Of a DNA stretch of 64,000 nt, positions 21,825-29,822 are shown piece after piece; the first letter of the stretch is position 1, and each line of letters opens with the position of its first letter. The notes beneath the pieces are model-generated. The model worked only from the letters and a program-made list of their open reading frames with translations. It was not told the DNA's origin and searched no databases. The stretch covers positions 62,001 to 126,000 of the forward strand of contig NZ_JADKPR010000016.1 in the NCBI RefSeq assembly GCF_015351475.1, written 5' to 3'. The stretch is from Flavobacterium sp. HJJ. Lineage in GTDB: Bacteria > Bacteroidota > Bacteroidia > Flavobacteriales > Flavobacteriaceae. The position numbers and the translations under genes are program-made.

Positions 21825-24170
21825 CTATTTTTTATCAAAAACAATCTCGACAGGCAGTGAGCCTTGTTCTAAACCTTCAGCATCTGCTTTAACGGTTATT
21901 GTGCCGTTATCTTTTACTGCTTTAATAATCGCGATTGCTTTTCCTTGATAAGCTCTTACAGCTGGGCCTTGGTAACCATCGTGGTTTATGATATTTCCAT
22001 TGTCTACAGCAATGATTTTGCCTGAATCGGTAATTGTGAATTTTATCTGATTATCGGCATTAGCGCATCTGATTCCTTTTTCGTCAACGATGGTGGCAGT
22101 AATAAAATTTACATCGTCCCAGTTGTTGGCAAGTACTGCATTGCTTTTGGTCAGGATAATTTTGGCTGGTTTTCCGGCAGAAGTGTGTTCTTCCTTGGCT
22201 ACAGCTTTTCCGTTGTTTTTTCCAATTGCTTTTATTGTTCCTTGTTCAAAAGTGACATTCCATTCTCTTGGCGAATCATCTGCCGGTTTTTTTAATGTTC
22301 CTAATGATTTGTCGTTCAGAAAAAGCTCTACTTCGTCACAATTACTGTAAACATTTATTTTGGCATTGTCATAAGTGTCAAAATCACTTGGAGTCCAATC
22401 AGAAATCCAGAATCCAGCCCCAGCATTATCTGATTTTCTCACAATATGCACCACAGGTTTTGATGACCACCAGCTTTCTCTTTGCAGTGCCTCCTGTTTC
22501 CAGTTTCCAGCTCTGTCAAACAGCCCTTGATTATTGGTGGTTTCTGGCCAGTCGGCTTCTCCCAAGTAATCATAACCTGTCCATAAAAACTGTCCGGCCA
22601 TATACGGTTTGTCTCTCAGTGCGAGCCATTGGCTAATTACATGGGTGTTTTCGGTACCAATAACTTTCCAGGTTGGATGCTCTTCATGCGCGGCAATTAA
22701 TTCGTTTTCACGGTAATTCTGTCCTACAACATCCATTTGTTCTGCAAAACCGCTAAGATATACTTTGGAATTTGCTGGTCTGAAAAGAGCCATGGTTACA
22801 GGCTTGGTGCTGTCGTATTTTTTTACAACATCTTCCTGCATTTTATAAGTTTTGTAGCCTTCAGGATAACTAAGGTCATCGTGGATTTCATTCCCTATGC
22901 TGTAAATAACAATTGAAGGATGATTTCGGTCTCTCAAAATCATGTCTCTAGTATCTTGTTCCCACCAGTCCTTGAAGTATAAATTATATCCTTTTTCGCC
23001 ATTATGCTTGGCGGCTGTCCAGGTATCGAAAGTTTCGTCCATAACCACAAATCCCATTTGATCGCACAAATCAAGAAACTCTGGAGCTACAGGATTGTGT
23101 GAGGTACGGATTCCGTTCACACCCACTTCTTTTAATTTTTTCAACCGCTCTTTCCAAACGCCTAGTGGCACTGCAGCGCCAACAGCACCACCGTCGTGAT
23201 GAAGGCAGACTCCTTTTATTTTGTAATTTTTATTATTCAGCCAAAAACCAGTTTCGGCTCTAAATTCGGCATTTTTTATTCCAAATGTAATCGTTTGGCT
23301 GTCAATAAGTGTTTTGCCGGAATATAGTTTGGTTACCGCAGTATAGAGATTCGGGGCTTCAATATCCCATAATTTAGGATTTTGAATTTCAATATCTTTA
23401 GATAAATTGCTTGTTTTATCAATATTCTCTTGACTTTCGATTGATTTGACAGCCTTTCCTTTGCTGTCAATAATATCAATCTGTAATTTATAAGTTCCGG
23501 CAGCGCCACTGTTTTCTATCTCAGTTTTAATATTAACAATGGCTTTTTGAGTCGTCGCATTTGGAGTTGTAATCTGTGTCCCCCAATGTTTAAAATGTGT
23601 AGTATTTACAGCAGTTAATCGTACATGACGATAAATTCCGGCACCGGTATAATAACGGGAAGCAGGCTGGATTGAATTATCTGCACGCACTGCAATTACA
23701 TTGGTTTTGTCTTTTCCAAAATTTAAATAAGGAGTAAGATCATACGTGAAACTGATGTAGCCATAAGGGCGTCTGCCTAAATGGGTACCGTTAATCCATA
23801 CATCGCTGTTTGCCATGACACCATCAAATTCTATGGAAAACATTTTATTAGCGTCGGTAGAATCTAATTGGAAGGTTTTGCGGTACCATCCAATTCCTGC
23901 TGGCAGATAACCGCCGCCACGGGCAGACGGGTTTTCTCGGTCATAAGGACCTTCGATACTCCAATCGTGCGGCACATCAAGTGTTTTCCATGTTTTGTCG
24001 TCAAATGTCGGTTTTTCGGCATTAGCGATTTCTCCTGCTTTAAACTGCCAGCTGGCATCAAAGGGGATTGTTTTTCGTCCTTGAGAAAAAACGGCTGTCG
24101 TTGTAAATACCAAAACAAATAAGAAGCAGCGTATAAATAGCTGCACCTTTGTTTTTTTTAAATCCTTCAT
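21825..24170 (-). CDS. GH2 beta-galactosidase/beta-glucuronidase-like enzyme with DUF4982 and Ig-like C-terminus
   Basis: The 781-residue protein has a signal peptide ending VFSQG. The GH2 jelly-roll contains VPHDWSIEGPYD and WYRKTFQLD. The barrel contains GVNGIRTSHNPVAPEFLDLC, then IVIYSIGNEIHDD with the acid/base Glu, then VIGTENTHVISQW with the nucleophile Glu. The C-terminal third matches the DUF4982 plus GH2 domain-5 layout (DNGNIINHDGYQGPAVRAYQG) common in Bacteroidota. It belongs to a different GH2 subfamily from the LacZ-type enzyme at 8.5 kb. It is the last gene of a lacI-aldo/keto reductase-GH2 unit, 28 bp after the reductase. Confidence 0.88.
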   Translation of the reverse strand: MKDLKKTKVQLFIRCFLFVLVFTTTAVFSQGRKTIPFDASWQFKAGEIANAEKPTFDDKTWKTLDVPHDWSIEGPYDRENPSARGGGYLPAGIGWYRKTFQLDSTDANKMFSIEFDGVMANSDVWINGTHLGRRPYGYISFTYDLTPYLNFGKDKTNVIAVRADNSIQPASRYYTGAGIYRHVRLTAVNTTHFKHWGTQITTPNATTQKAIVNIKTEIENSGAAGTYKLQIDIIDSKGKAVKSIESQENIDKTSNLSKDIEIQNPKLWDIEAPNLYTAVTKLYSGKTLIDSQTITFGIKNAEFRAETGFWLNNKNYKIKGVCLHHDGGAVGAAVPLGVWKERLKKLKEVGVNGIRTSHNPVAPEFLDLCDQMGFVVMDETFDTWTAAKHNGEKGYNLYFKDWWEQDTRDMILRDRNHPSIVIYSIGNEIHDDLSYPEGYKTYKMQEDVVKKYDSTKPVTMALFRPANSKVYLSGFAEQMDVVGQNYRENELIAAHEEHPTWKVIGTENTHVISQWLALRDKPYMAGQFLWTGYDYLGEADWPETTNNQGLFDRAGNWKQEALQRESWWSSKPVVHIVRKSDNAGAGFWISDWTPSDFDTYDNAKINVYSNCDEVELFLNDKSLGTLKKPADDSPREWNVTFEQGTIKAIGKNNGKAVAKEEHTSAGKPAKIILTKSNAVLANNWDDVNFITATIVDEKGIRCANADNQIKFTITDSGKIIAVDNGNIINHDGYQGPAVRAYQGKAIAIIKAVKDNGTITVKADAEGLEQGSLPVEIVFDKK

Positions 24171-24198
24171 TCTTTTGGGGTTTAAGTTTTTAAAATTC

Positions 24199-25188
24199 TT
24201 ATTTTAAAATCAGATTAATCTTTTTTAATTCTTCTTCGCTGAAAGCGGTATTTTCTAAGGCTTTAATTGAATCTAAAATTTGCGCAGGTCTGCTGGAACC
24301 AATTAATACCGAAGTCACTCTAGGGTCACGTAAAATCCAGGCCAATGCCATTTGTGCTAATTTTTGGCCTCTTTCTTCTGCAATAGTATTTAATGCTTTG
24401 ATTTTATCCAGCCTTTCAGTGGTAATGTGACTTGCATTCAAAAATTGTCCGCTGGTAGCAACTCTTGAGTCAGCAGGAATTCCATTTATATATTTATCGG
24501 TTAGTAATCCCTGTGCTAATGGAGAAAAAGGGATACAGCCTACTTGTTCTTTTCCTAATAAATCCAAAAGTCCGTCTTCAATCCAGCGTTCGAACATCGA
24601 ATATTTTGGCTGGTGAATTAAGCAGGGAGTTCCCATTTCTTTCAATATTTTAAAAGCCTTTGCAGCTTCAGCCGGGCGATAGTTAGAAATACCAGCATAT
24701 AAAGCTTTTCCCTGCTGTACGATTAAGTTCAAAGCTGCCATTGTTTCTTCCAAAGGAGTTTCCGGATCTGGTCTGTGATGGTAAAAAATATCCACATATT
24801 CTAAATCCATTCTTTTTAAGCTTTGGTCTAAACTGGAGACTAAATATTTCTTGGATCCCCAGTCACCATAAGGACCGTCCCACATAGTGTAGCCGGCTTT
24901 GGATGAAATAATCATTTCATCTCTATAATTTTTGAAATCAGTTTTTAAAATTTTCCCAAAACATTCTTCTGCCGATCCTGGAGGCGGGCCATAATTATTA
25001 GCAAGATCAAAATGGGTAATTCCACTATCAAAAGCTGTTTTTATTAAGTTTCGGCTGTTTTCAAAATCGCTGTTTTGTCCGAAGTTGTGCCAAAGGCCTA
25101 GTGAAAAGGCTGAAAGTTTAAGCCCTGAATTTCCGCATCTGCGGTATTCCATATCGGCATATCTGTTTGCGGCTGGCTGGTATGTCAT
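24199..25188 (-). CDS. Aldo/keto reductase (YghZ/AKR14-like)
   Basis: The 329-residue cytoplasmic protein has the AKR barrel. Catalytic Asp/Tyr are in THFDLANNYGPPPGSAEECFG, Lys is in MIISSKAGYTMW, and the conserved His is in DIFYHHRPDPETPLEE. The NADPH-binding end has TSVLIGSSRPAQI. It closely resembles the YghZ group, which reduces L-glyceraldehyde 3-phosphate and similar aldehydes. The substrate here is unknown; co-transcription with a LacI regulator and a GH2 enzyme suggests sugar or aldehyde handling. A LacI-type operator-like palindrome lies just upstream. Confidence 0.88.
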   Translation of the reverse strand: MTYQPAANRYADMEYRRCGNSGLKLSAFSLGLWHNFGQNSDFENSRNLIKTAFDSGITHFDLANNYGPPPGSAEECFGKILKTDFKNYRDEMIISSKAGYTMWDGPYGDWGSKKYLVSSLDQSLKRMDLEYVDIFYHHRPDPETPLEETMAALNLIVQQGKALYAGISNYRPAEAAKAFKILKEMGTPCLIHQPKYSMFERWIEDGLLDLLGKEQVGCIPFSPLAQGLLTDKYINGIPADSRVATSGQFLNASHITTERLDKIKALNTIAEERGQKLAQMALAWILRDPRVTSVLIGSSRPAQILDSIKALENTAFSEEELKKINLILK

Positions 25189-25201
25189 TTTTTTTAGTTT
25201 A

Positions 25202-25215
25202 CGTAATCGTTTACG
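25202..25215. promoter_or_regulatory. Probable LacI-family operator upstream of the aldo/keto reductase gene
   Basis: CGTAATCGTTTACG is a near-perfect palindrome 14 bp upstream of the reductase start. It differs by one base from the core of the perfect palindrome at 26255-26276 before the regulator gene. Two related sites in one divergence-free unit fit autoregulation plus internal control by the adjacent LacI protein. Confidence 0.65.
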
Positions 25216-25233
25216 GTGATTAATTAATTTTTT

Positions 25234-26253
25234 TTAGTTCTTATTTGATGATTGCCTTAGAATTAAAGCTGGTGTTAGTATTCGTCTTTGCAGGTTTATT
25301 TTTTCTCCTTTCTTTGAAATTAATTCATAGATGAGATTGAATGCTTCTTCGCCCATCTGGACAGTTTTTTGGTCTACAGTCGAAAGGGAAGGCGTAATAT
25401 GTTCACTGAATAAATCATTGCAGAAACCCATTACTCCAAATTGATTAGGCACATTAATTTCTCGTTCTTTTAATTCCTTTAAAGCACCAAGCGCCGTAAA
25501 ATCTTCTGTGGCAAAAACGGCATCTGGTTTTTTTTCTAATTCTAAAAAATACTGCACGCCTTTTCTCCCGGCTTCAATACTGATGTCTCCGCTGTAAATC
25601 AGGTTTTGGTCAAAATTAATATTGTACTCATTTAAAGCTGCTTTATAGCCTCGGATTCTTTCTGTGAAAGCTTTAATTTGCTGTGGGCCCGAAATATGAG
25701 CAATTCTTTGATATCCTGATTTTATAAGGGATTCAGTTGCCATGAAGGCTCCCATATAATCATCAGTGCAGACGGACGAAATTTCTAGATCATCATTGGT
25801 ACGGTCAAAAAAAGCAATTGGAATATTTTTCTTTTTGACCGATTCGAAGTGTGAAAAATCAATAGTATTTTTGGAAATAGAGGCTAAAATCCCATCAACT
25901 CGGGCTCCTATAAAAGTATCAATTCCTTTTTTTTCGAACTCTTCGTTTTCGTTGGACTGATAAATAAGTACATCATAACCGTGCTGGCTGGCTAAATTTG
26001 AAATGCCATGAATTACTGATCCGAAAAATAAATGTTCAGCTGTTGGAATTAGTACTCCAATAATTTTTGTTTTTCCCGAACGCAATGAAGAAGCAATTTT
26101 ATTAGGTCTGTAGTCAAGGCGTTCTGCAGCAGCTTTAACTTTTTTCTTGGTGGATGCGCTTATTTCCGGATGATTGCTTAATGCACGAGAGACGGTCGCC
26201 GGAGCGATGCCTAATTCTTTTGCAATGTCGTTAAGAGTAATTTTTGTTTTCAT
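25234..26253 (-). CDS. LacI-family transcriptional regulator
   Basis: The 339-residue protein has an N-terminal LacI helix-turn-helix (ITLNDIAKELGIAPATVSRA) and hinge helix (RPNKIASSLRSG). A periplasmic-binding-protein-like effector domain follows (TKIIGVLIPTAEHLFFGSVI, ending STVDQKTVQMGEEAF). It would repress or activate the downstream reductase and GH2 genes in response to a sugar. The effector pocket cannot be matched to a known sugar by eye. A perfect palindromic operator abuts its own start codon. Confidence 0.93.
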   Translation of the reverse strand: MKTKITLNDIAKELGIAPATVSRALSNHPEISASTKKKVKAAAERLDYRPNKIASSLRSGKTKIIGVLIPTAEHLFFGSVIHGISNLASQHGYDVLIYQSNENEEFEKKGIDTFIGARVDGILASISKNTIDFSHFESVKKKNIPIAFFDRTNDDLEISSVCTDDYMGAFMATESLIKSGYQRIAHISGPQQIKAFTERIRGYKAALNEYNINFDQNLIYSGDISIEAGRKGVQYFLELEKKPDAVFATEDFTALGALKELKEREINVPNQFGVMGFCNDLFSEHITPSLSTVDQKTVQMGEEAFNLIYELISKKGEKINLQRRILTPALILRQSSNKN

Positions 26254-26254
26254 T

Positions 26255-26276
26255 TTTTCGTAATCGATTACGAAAA
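26255..26276. promoter_or_regulatory. Perfect 22-bp palindromic operator at the lacI-type gene start
   Basis: The sequence is a perfect 22-bp palindrome with core CGTAATCGATTACG flanked by TTTT and AAAA. It starts one base from the regulator's ATG (minus strand), so bound protein would also cover the translation start. The CG at its centre is typical of LacI/GalR operators. Confidence 0.75.
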
Positions 26277-26686
26277 TAGATTATTATTTTGAATTTACCA
26301 ATTCGTTCTGCTTGAAAAAACTGCTGATTTAGAAAGCAGTCTTTAAGTGCAGACTCCAATTGTCTTAATACTATTTATCTTATACTATTATTTGGGTTTC
26401 TTATAGATGAAAATTCGGGATTGATACCTTTTTTTTGATTTGAAATGTAGTGTCATCGTAAGTTTATAATAGAAAAGAAATCCTAACGCTGGATTGTTTT
26501 CTGGATACTGCTCCAAATTAATATGTCACAAGTTTTAAACTGACTTTTTATAGAGAGCTATGAAAGTGCTGCGATATATTAACTGGAAGCATAAAATAAA
26601 AGCTGACCTGTAAAATGCTTTTATAGAGGAAGAGGAGGTTTAGCCAGAAAATTTACGATCAAGGAACCAATAAAAAACATAAAAAA
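26277..26686. other. Intergenic region between divergent lacI unit and the MNIO cluster
   Basis: About 410 bp with no open frame of note. It must hold the promoters of both divergent units. Only short imperfect hairpins are visible (for example ACTGCTGATTTAGAAAGCAGT at 26320-26340, weak). No convincing riboswitch or Bacteroidota promoter pair could be fixed by eye. Confidence 0.4.
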
Positions 26687-28039
26687 ATGGAAAATTCAAT
26701 CAGCTTAGAAAAACAAAAATGCCCTTATCTTGCTGAACAAGCATCAGCAACAGCGATAATTCCAGACATTACAACGCCGCTTGTATCAGCAACAAATCAG
26801 CCGCCAGTCATTGGTACTTCAAATCTGGGACTTTTAAATAATTTTATTGGTACTTGGAACAGCCCGACTGGAGCTGATGCTGCAGGTTACAATGTTATGC
26901 CTTTGCCTCAGACAGATGCTCCAAATGGCTACATCACTAAAAATTTTCCTTATTTTGAAGAAATTTCATTTTCGGCAATAGCCGGCGGAGCGCCAAACAG
27001 GGAAGGGCAGTTTACACAGTCCAGCGGTGTACTGTTTTATGAACAAAGAGTATACATAGCAGACAACGCCGATCCAAGCGGATCACAGCCAATTGAGAAC
27101 ACCTTGATTCATGCTGAAAATGGGACTTGGCTTTATCATGCTATACAAAATCAAATGGAAGGACCTTATGGACCAGGGACTGTTCCTGTCACAAATCCAA
27201 TTCCAGTACAAAATCCAGCAACTCAATATAACAAACAAATTTCGGTGCCTCATGGTGTTTCCGTTTTGATGACGGGAGGACCGGTTGTATCTGGAACAGG
27301 AAATCCGGTTTTTCCAATAGCCGATAGAACTAAATTACCTTTTACGGATTCTTCTATAATTGATCCATCAACTTATTTGACACAGCAATTAAAAGGATTG
27401 AATAGTAAAGGTATTACTGTCGAGAGTTACTCAAGCATTACGGTTAGTACTACCAATGAAGGCGGTGCGGTAAGTAATATAAATTTTGAAAATTCCTTTG
27501 GGAAAGTGATTTCGATGGACACTACTTGGTATGTTGAAACTTTGAGTAATGGAAAAGTGCAGCTGCAGTACATTCAAAATATTGTTTTACAGTTTTTAAT
27601 AAATGGTTTACCGACCCAATTTTTACATATTGATGCAAACACCTTACAGCTGGTAGAAACGTTTACTCAAGTGAATGCAAAACAGCCATGGCAGGAAACA
27701 GGAGTTACCGTACAGCCAGGAAGTCAGGTAACAGTAAGTTACAGTTCTGGTCAATGGACTGCAGATCCAGAAACAAATGGCGGCAATTTGTATGGAGCAG
27801 ATGGATGCCCTGGTATTATCGTGACCCAGTCAGGTTATCCAATTCAAAATGTAAATATGGGATCTCTTATAGGACAAGTTGGGTCTAATGCTCCTTTCTA
27901 TATTGGAAACGGTCCCGTTACAACTCCCGCAGGGGAAAGCGGAGCCTTAAAATTATGCATTAACGATGATTTAAATGGAGAATACGGAGCTGGATTGACT
28001 GACAATATTGGAAGTTTACAGGTGCGTATAAAAGTGTAA
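26687..28039 (+). CDS. Probable nitrobindin-like beta-barrel fused to LecA/PA-IL-like lectin domain
   Basis: This 450-residue protein has no signal peptide. Residues about 40-330 follow the order of the nitrobindin/THAP4 heme-binding barrel: LLNNFIGTW, FPYFEEISFS, FYEQRVYIADNADPSG-QP, HAENGTWLYH and ISVPHGVSVLM. Residues about 335-450 resemble the Pseudomonas LecA (PA-IL) galactose lectin: a VTVQPGSQVTVSYSSGQW start, LIGQVGSNAPFYIG in the middle, and INDD-NGEYG then DNIGSLQVRI at the end. The last part holds candidate Ca2+/galactose ligands. The lectin match is the stronger of the two. It is the first gene of the seven-gene cluster and is 38 bp from the next. The product may bind heme or a hydrophobic ligand and a sugar; this is inference. 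Confidence 0.55.
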   Translation: MENSISLEKQKCPYLAEQASATAIIPDITTPLVSATNQPPVIGTSNLGLLNNFIGTWNSPTGADAAGYNVMPLPQTDAPNGYITKNFPYFEEISFSAIAGGAPNREGQFTQSSGVLFYEQRVYIADNADPSGSQPIENTLIHAENGTWLYHAIQNQMEGPYGPGTVPVTNPIPVQNPATQYNKQISVPHGVSVLMTGGPVVSGTGNPVFPIADRTKLPFTDSSIIDPSTYLTQQLKGLNSKGITVESYSSITVSTTNEGGAVSNINFENSFGKVISMDTTWYVETLSNGKVQLQYIQNIVLQFLINGLPTQFLHIDANTLQLVETFTQVNAKQPWQETGVTVQPGSQVTVSYSSGQWTADPETNGGNLYGADGCPGIIVTQSGYPIQNVNMGSLIGQVGSNAPFYIGNGPVTTPAGESGALKLCINDDLNGEYGAGLTDNIGSLQVRIKV

Positions 28040-28077
28040 GAAGAACAAATGTGATGCTTAATTTAGAAAATCAAATA

Positions 28078-29796
28078 ATGAAATCTACAAAAGAATTTAC
28101 AGTTGCAGATTATCTGCTCACTCGGCTCAAGCAATTAAATGTTACCGAAATTTTTCAAATACCAGGTGATTATGTCAAGCACTTTACACAAGCCCTGGAA
28201 AATTTTGATGGAATCAAAACCATTGGAACTTCCAATGAATTAGACGCTTCTTATGCTGCAGATGCTTATGCACGTACCCGCGGGCTGGCTGCTGTATCCC
28301 TGCAGTATGGGGTAAGTACTTACAGCGCATTAAATGCTATTGCAGGAGCTTATGTAGAGCGCAGTCCTGTTGTGGTAATTAGTGCCACTCCCGGAGCAGA
28401 TGCACGCCAGATCGGGAGTATGTACAATGTGCTTTATCATCATTCTACGGGTAATCTCAACGCGGATCAGGAAATTTACGAAAGAGTAACTGTTGCTGCC
28501 GAGACCTTGAGCAGTTCTGTAGATGCTCCAGAAAAAATCGATAAATTAATCATTACTGCACTTACGCACCAGCGTCCTGTATACATTGCATGTTATAAAG
28601 AGGTGTGGGGTGAGCCTTGCCCAAAGCCTTCAGATAAAAAATTAAAGCCTCAGATAATCAAAAGTGAAGCGGCGGCACTTGAGAATGCTGTTTCTCAAGC
28701 CTGGACTCAAATTACTGAGGCAAAATCGCCTTTGATTTTTGCAGGCGTAGAGATATTGCGGCACAATTTGTCCAGTCAGCTGGAAGAATTTATCAAATAT
28801 AGCGGTATACTGTACACTACTACTTCACTGGGAAAAACGGTTCTGGATGAGGAGGGAGATAAATTTATTGGAACCTATTCAGATCAGGCATCTATACCCG
28901 AAGTGATAAAACTGGTCGAAGCTTCTGATTGTATCCTGTCTTTAGGGACGATTATTACAGATGATTATTTGTGGCTGGTAGAAAATAAGTTTTCGGATAT
29001 GATTCAGGCAACCACAGAAGAAATGCGTGTTGGTTATTTTACGTATAATGATGTAACCTTAAAAGATTTTATTGAAGCATTAATAAAACGTTTTAAAAAA
29101 GCGGCAGAATATCCTTTAAAATCGGTGGCACCACCTCAGCCAAAATTTCCAGAGCCTTGGAAATCTAATTCGGATCCTAAATATGATAACACCCCCGAAG
29201 TAATAACATTCAATCGCTTTTTTGAAAATACGGTTTCTTTCTTGGAAAAGAACAAAATGCTTGAAGACATTGTCATGACTTTTGGCGTAAGCTCATCTAT
29301 GTATGTGGCTACCAATATTTACGGATTATCAAAAAATGCTTTTATTTCTTCGGCAGCGTGGCAGTGTATTGGTTTTGAAACTGGTGCAGCTTCGGGTGCT
29401 CAGCTTGGAAGCGGCAAGCAGGCTTGGACTGTAGCCGGAGATGGCGGTTTTATGATGATTGCACAGTCACTTTCGACTTTGGTAAGGTACAATATCAACT
29501 CTGTGATATTTGTCATGAGTAACGGGGTATATGCTATTGAGCAGGTATATGTAGACATGGACTCGTTTAAGGCGGGACCAGAACATAAGTTTGATGAATT
29601 TGATATCCTTCCAAAATGGGATTATCAGGCACTTGCCAAAGCATTTGGCGCAAACAGTTACCGAGCCGAAACCGTAACAGAGTTAAACGAAGTACTTCTT
29701 GAACTCAAGAAAAAAACGAATCTTCCAAGTTTGGTAGAAATTGTAATTCCTCAAAAAGATCTGGCACAGCAAATGTCAAGATTGGGTAACGAATAA
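28078..29796 (+). CDS. ThDP-dependent 2-keto acid decarboxylase (pyruvate/indolepyruvate decarboxylase family)
   Basis: The frame opens at 28051, but MKSTKEFTVADYLLTRLKQL from 28078 gives the family's usual N-terminus (572 residues). The activating Glu is in TSNELDASYAADAYARTRG, the paired His is in LYHHSTG as in pyruvate and indolepyruvate decarboxylases, and the ThDP/Mg motif is GDGGFMMIAQSLS through SNGVYAIEQ. The HH pair favours a non-oxidative decarboxylase of a 2-keto acid, giving an aldehyde or acyloin. In this cluster the keto acid could come from the amino acid oxidase encoded next. Length and all key residues are intact. Confidence 0.85.
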   Translation: MKSTKEFTVADYLLTRLKQLNVTEIFQIPGDYVKHFTQALENFDGIKTIGTSNELDASYAADAYARTRGLAAVSLQYGVSTYSALNAIAGAYVERSPVVVISATPGADARQIGSMYNVLYHHSTGNLNADQEIYERVTVAAETLSSSVDAPEKIDKLIITALTHQRPVYIACYKEVWGEPCPKPSDKKLKPQIIKSEAAALENAVSQAWTQITEAKSPLIFAGVEILRHNLSSQLEEFIKYSGILYTTTSLGKTVLDEEGDKFIGTYSDQASIPEVIKLVEASDCILSLGTIITDDYLWLVENKFSDMIQATTEEMRVGYFTYNDVTLKDFIEALIKRFKKAAEYPLKSVAPPQPKFPEPWKSNSDPKYDNTPEVITFNRFFENTVSFLEKNKMLEDIVMTFGVSSSMYVATNIYGLSKNAFISSAAWQCIGFETGAASGAQLGSGKQAWTVAGDGGFMMIAQSLSTLVRYNINSVIFVMSNGVYAIEQVYVDMDSFKAGPEHKFDEFDILPKWDYQALAKAFGANSYRAETVTELNEVLLELKKKTNLPSLVEIVIPQKDLAQQMSRLGNE

Positions 29797-29822
29797 ACAA
29801 AAAAACAAAAAAATATACAATC

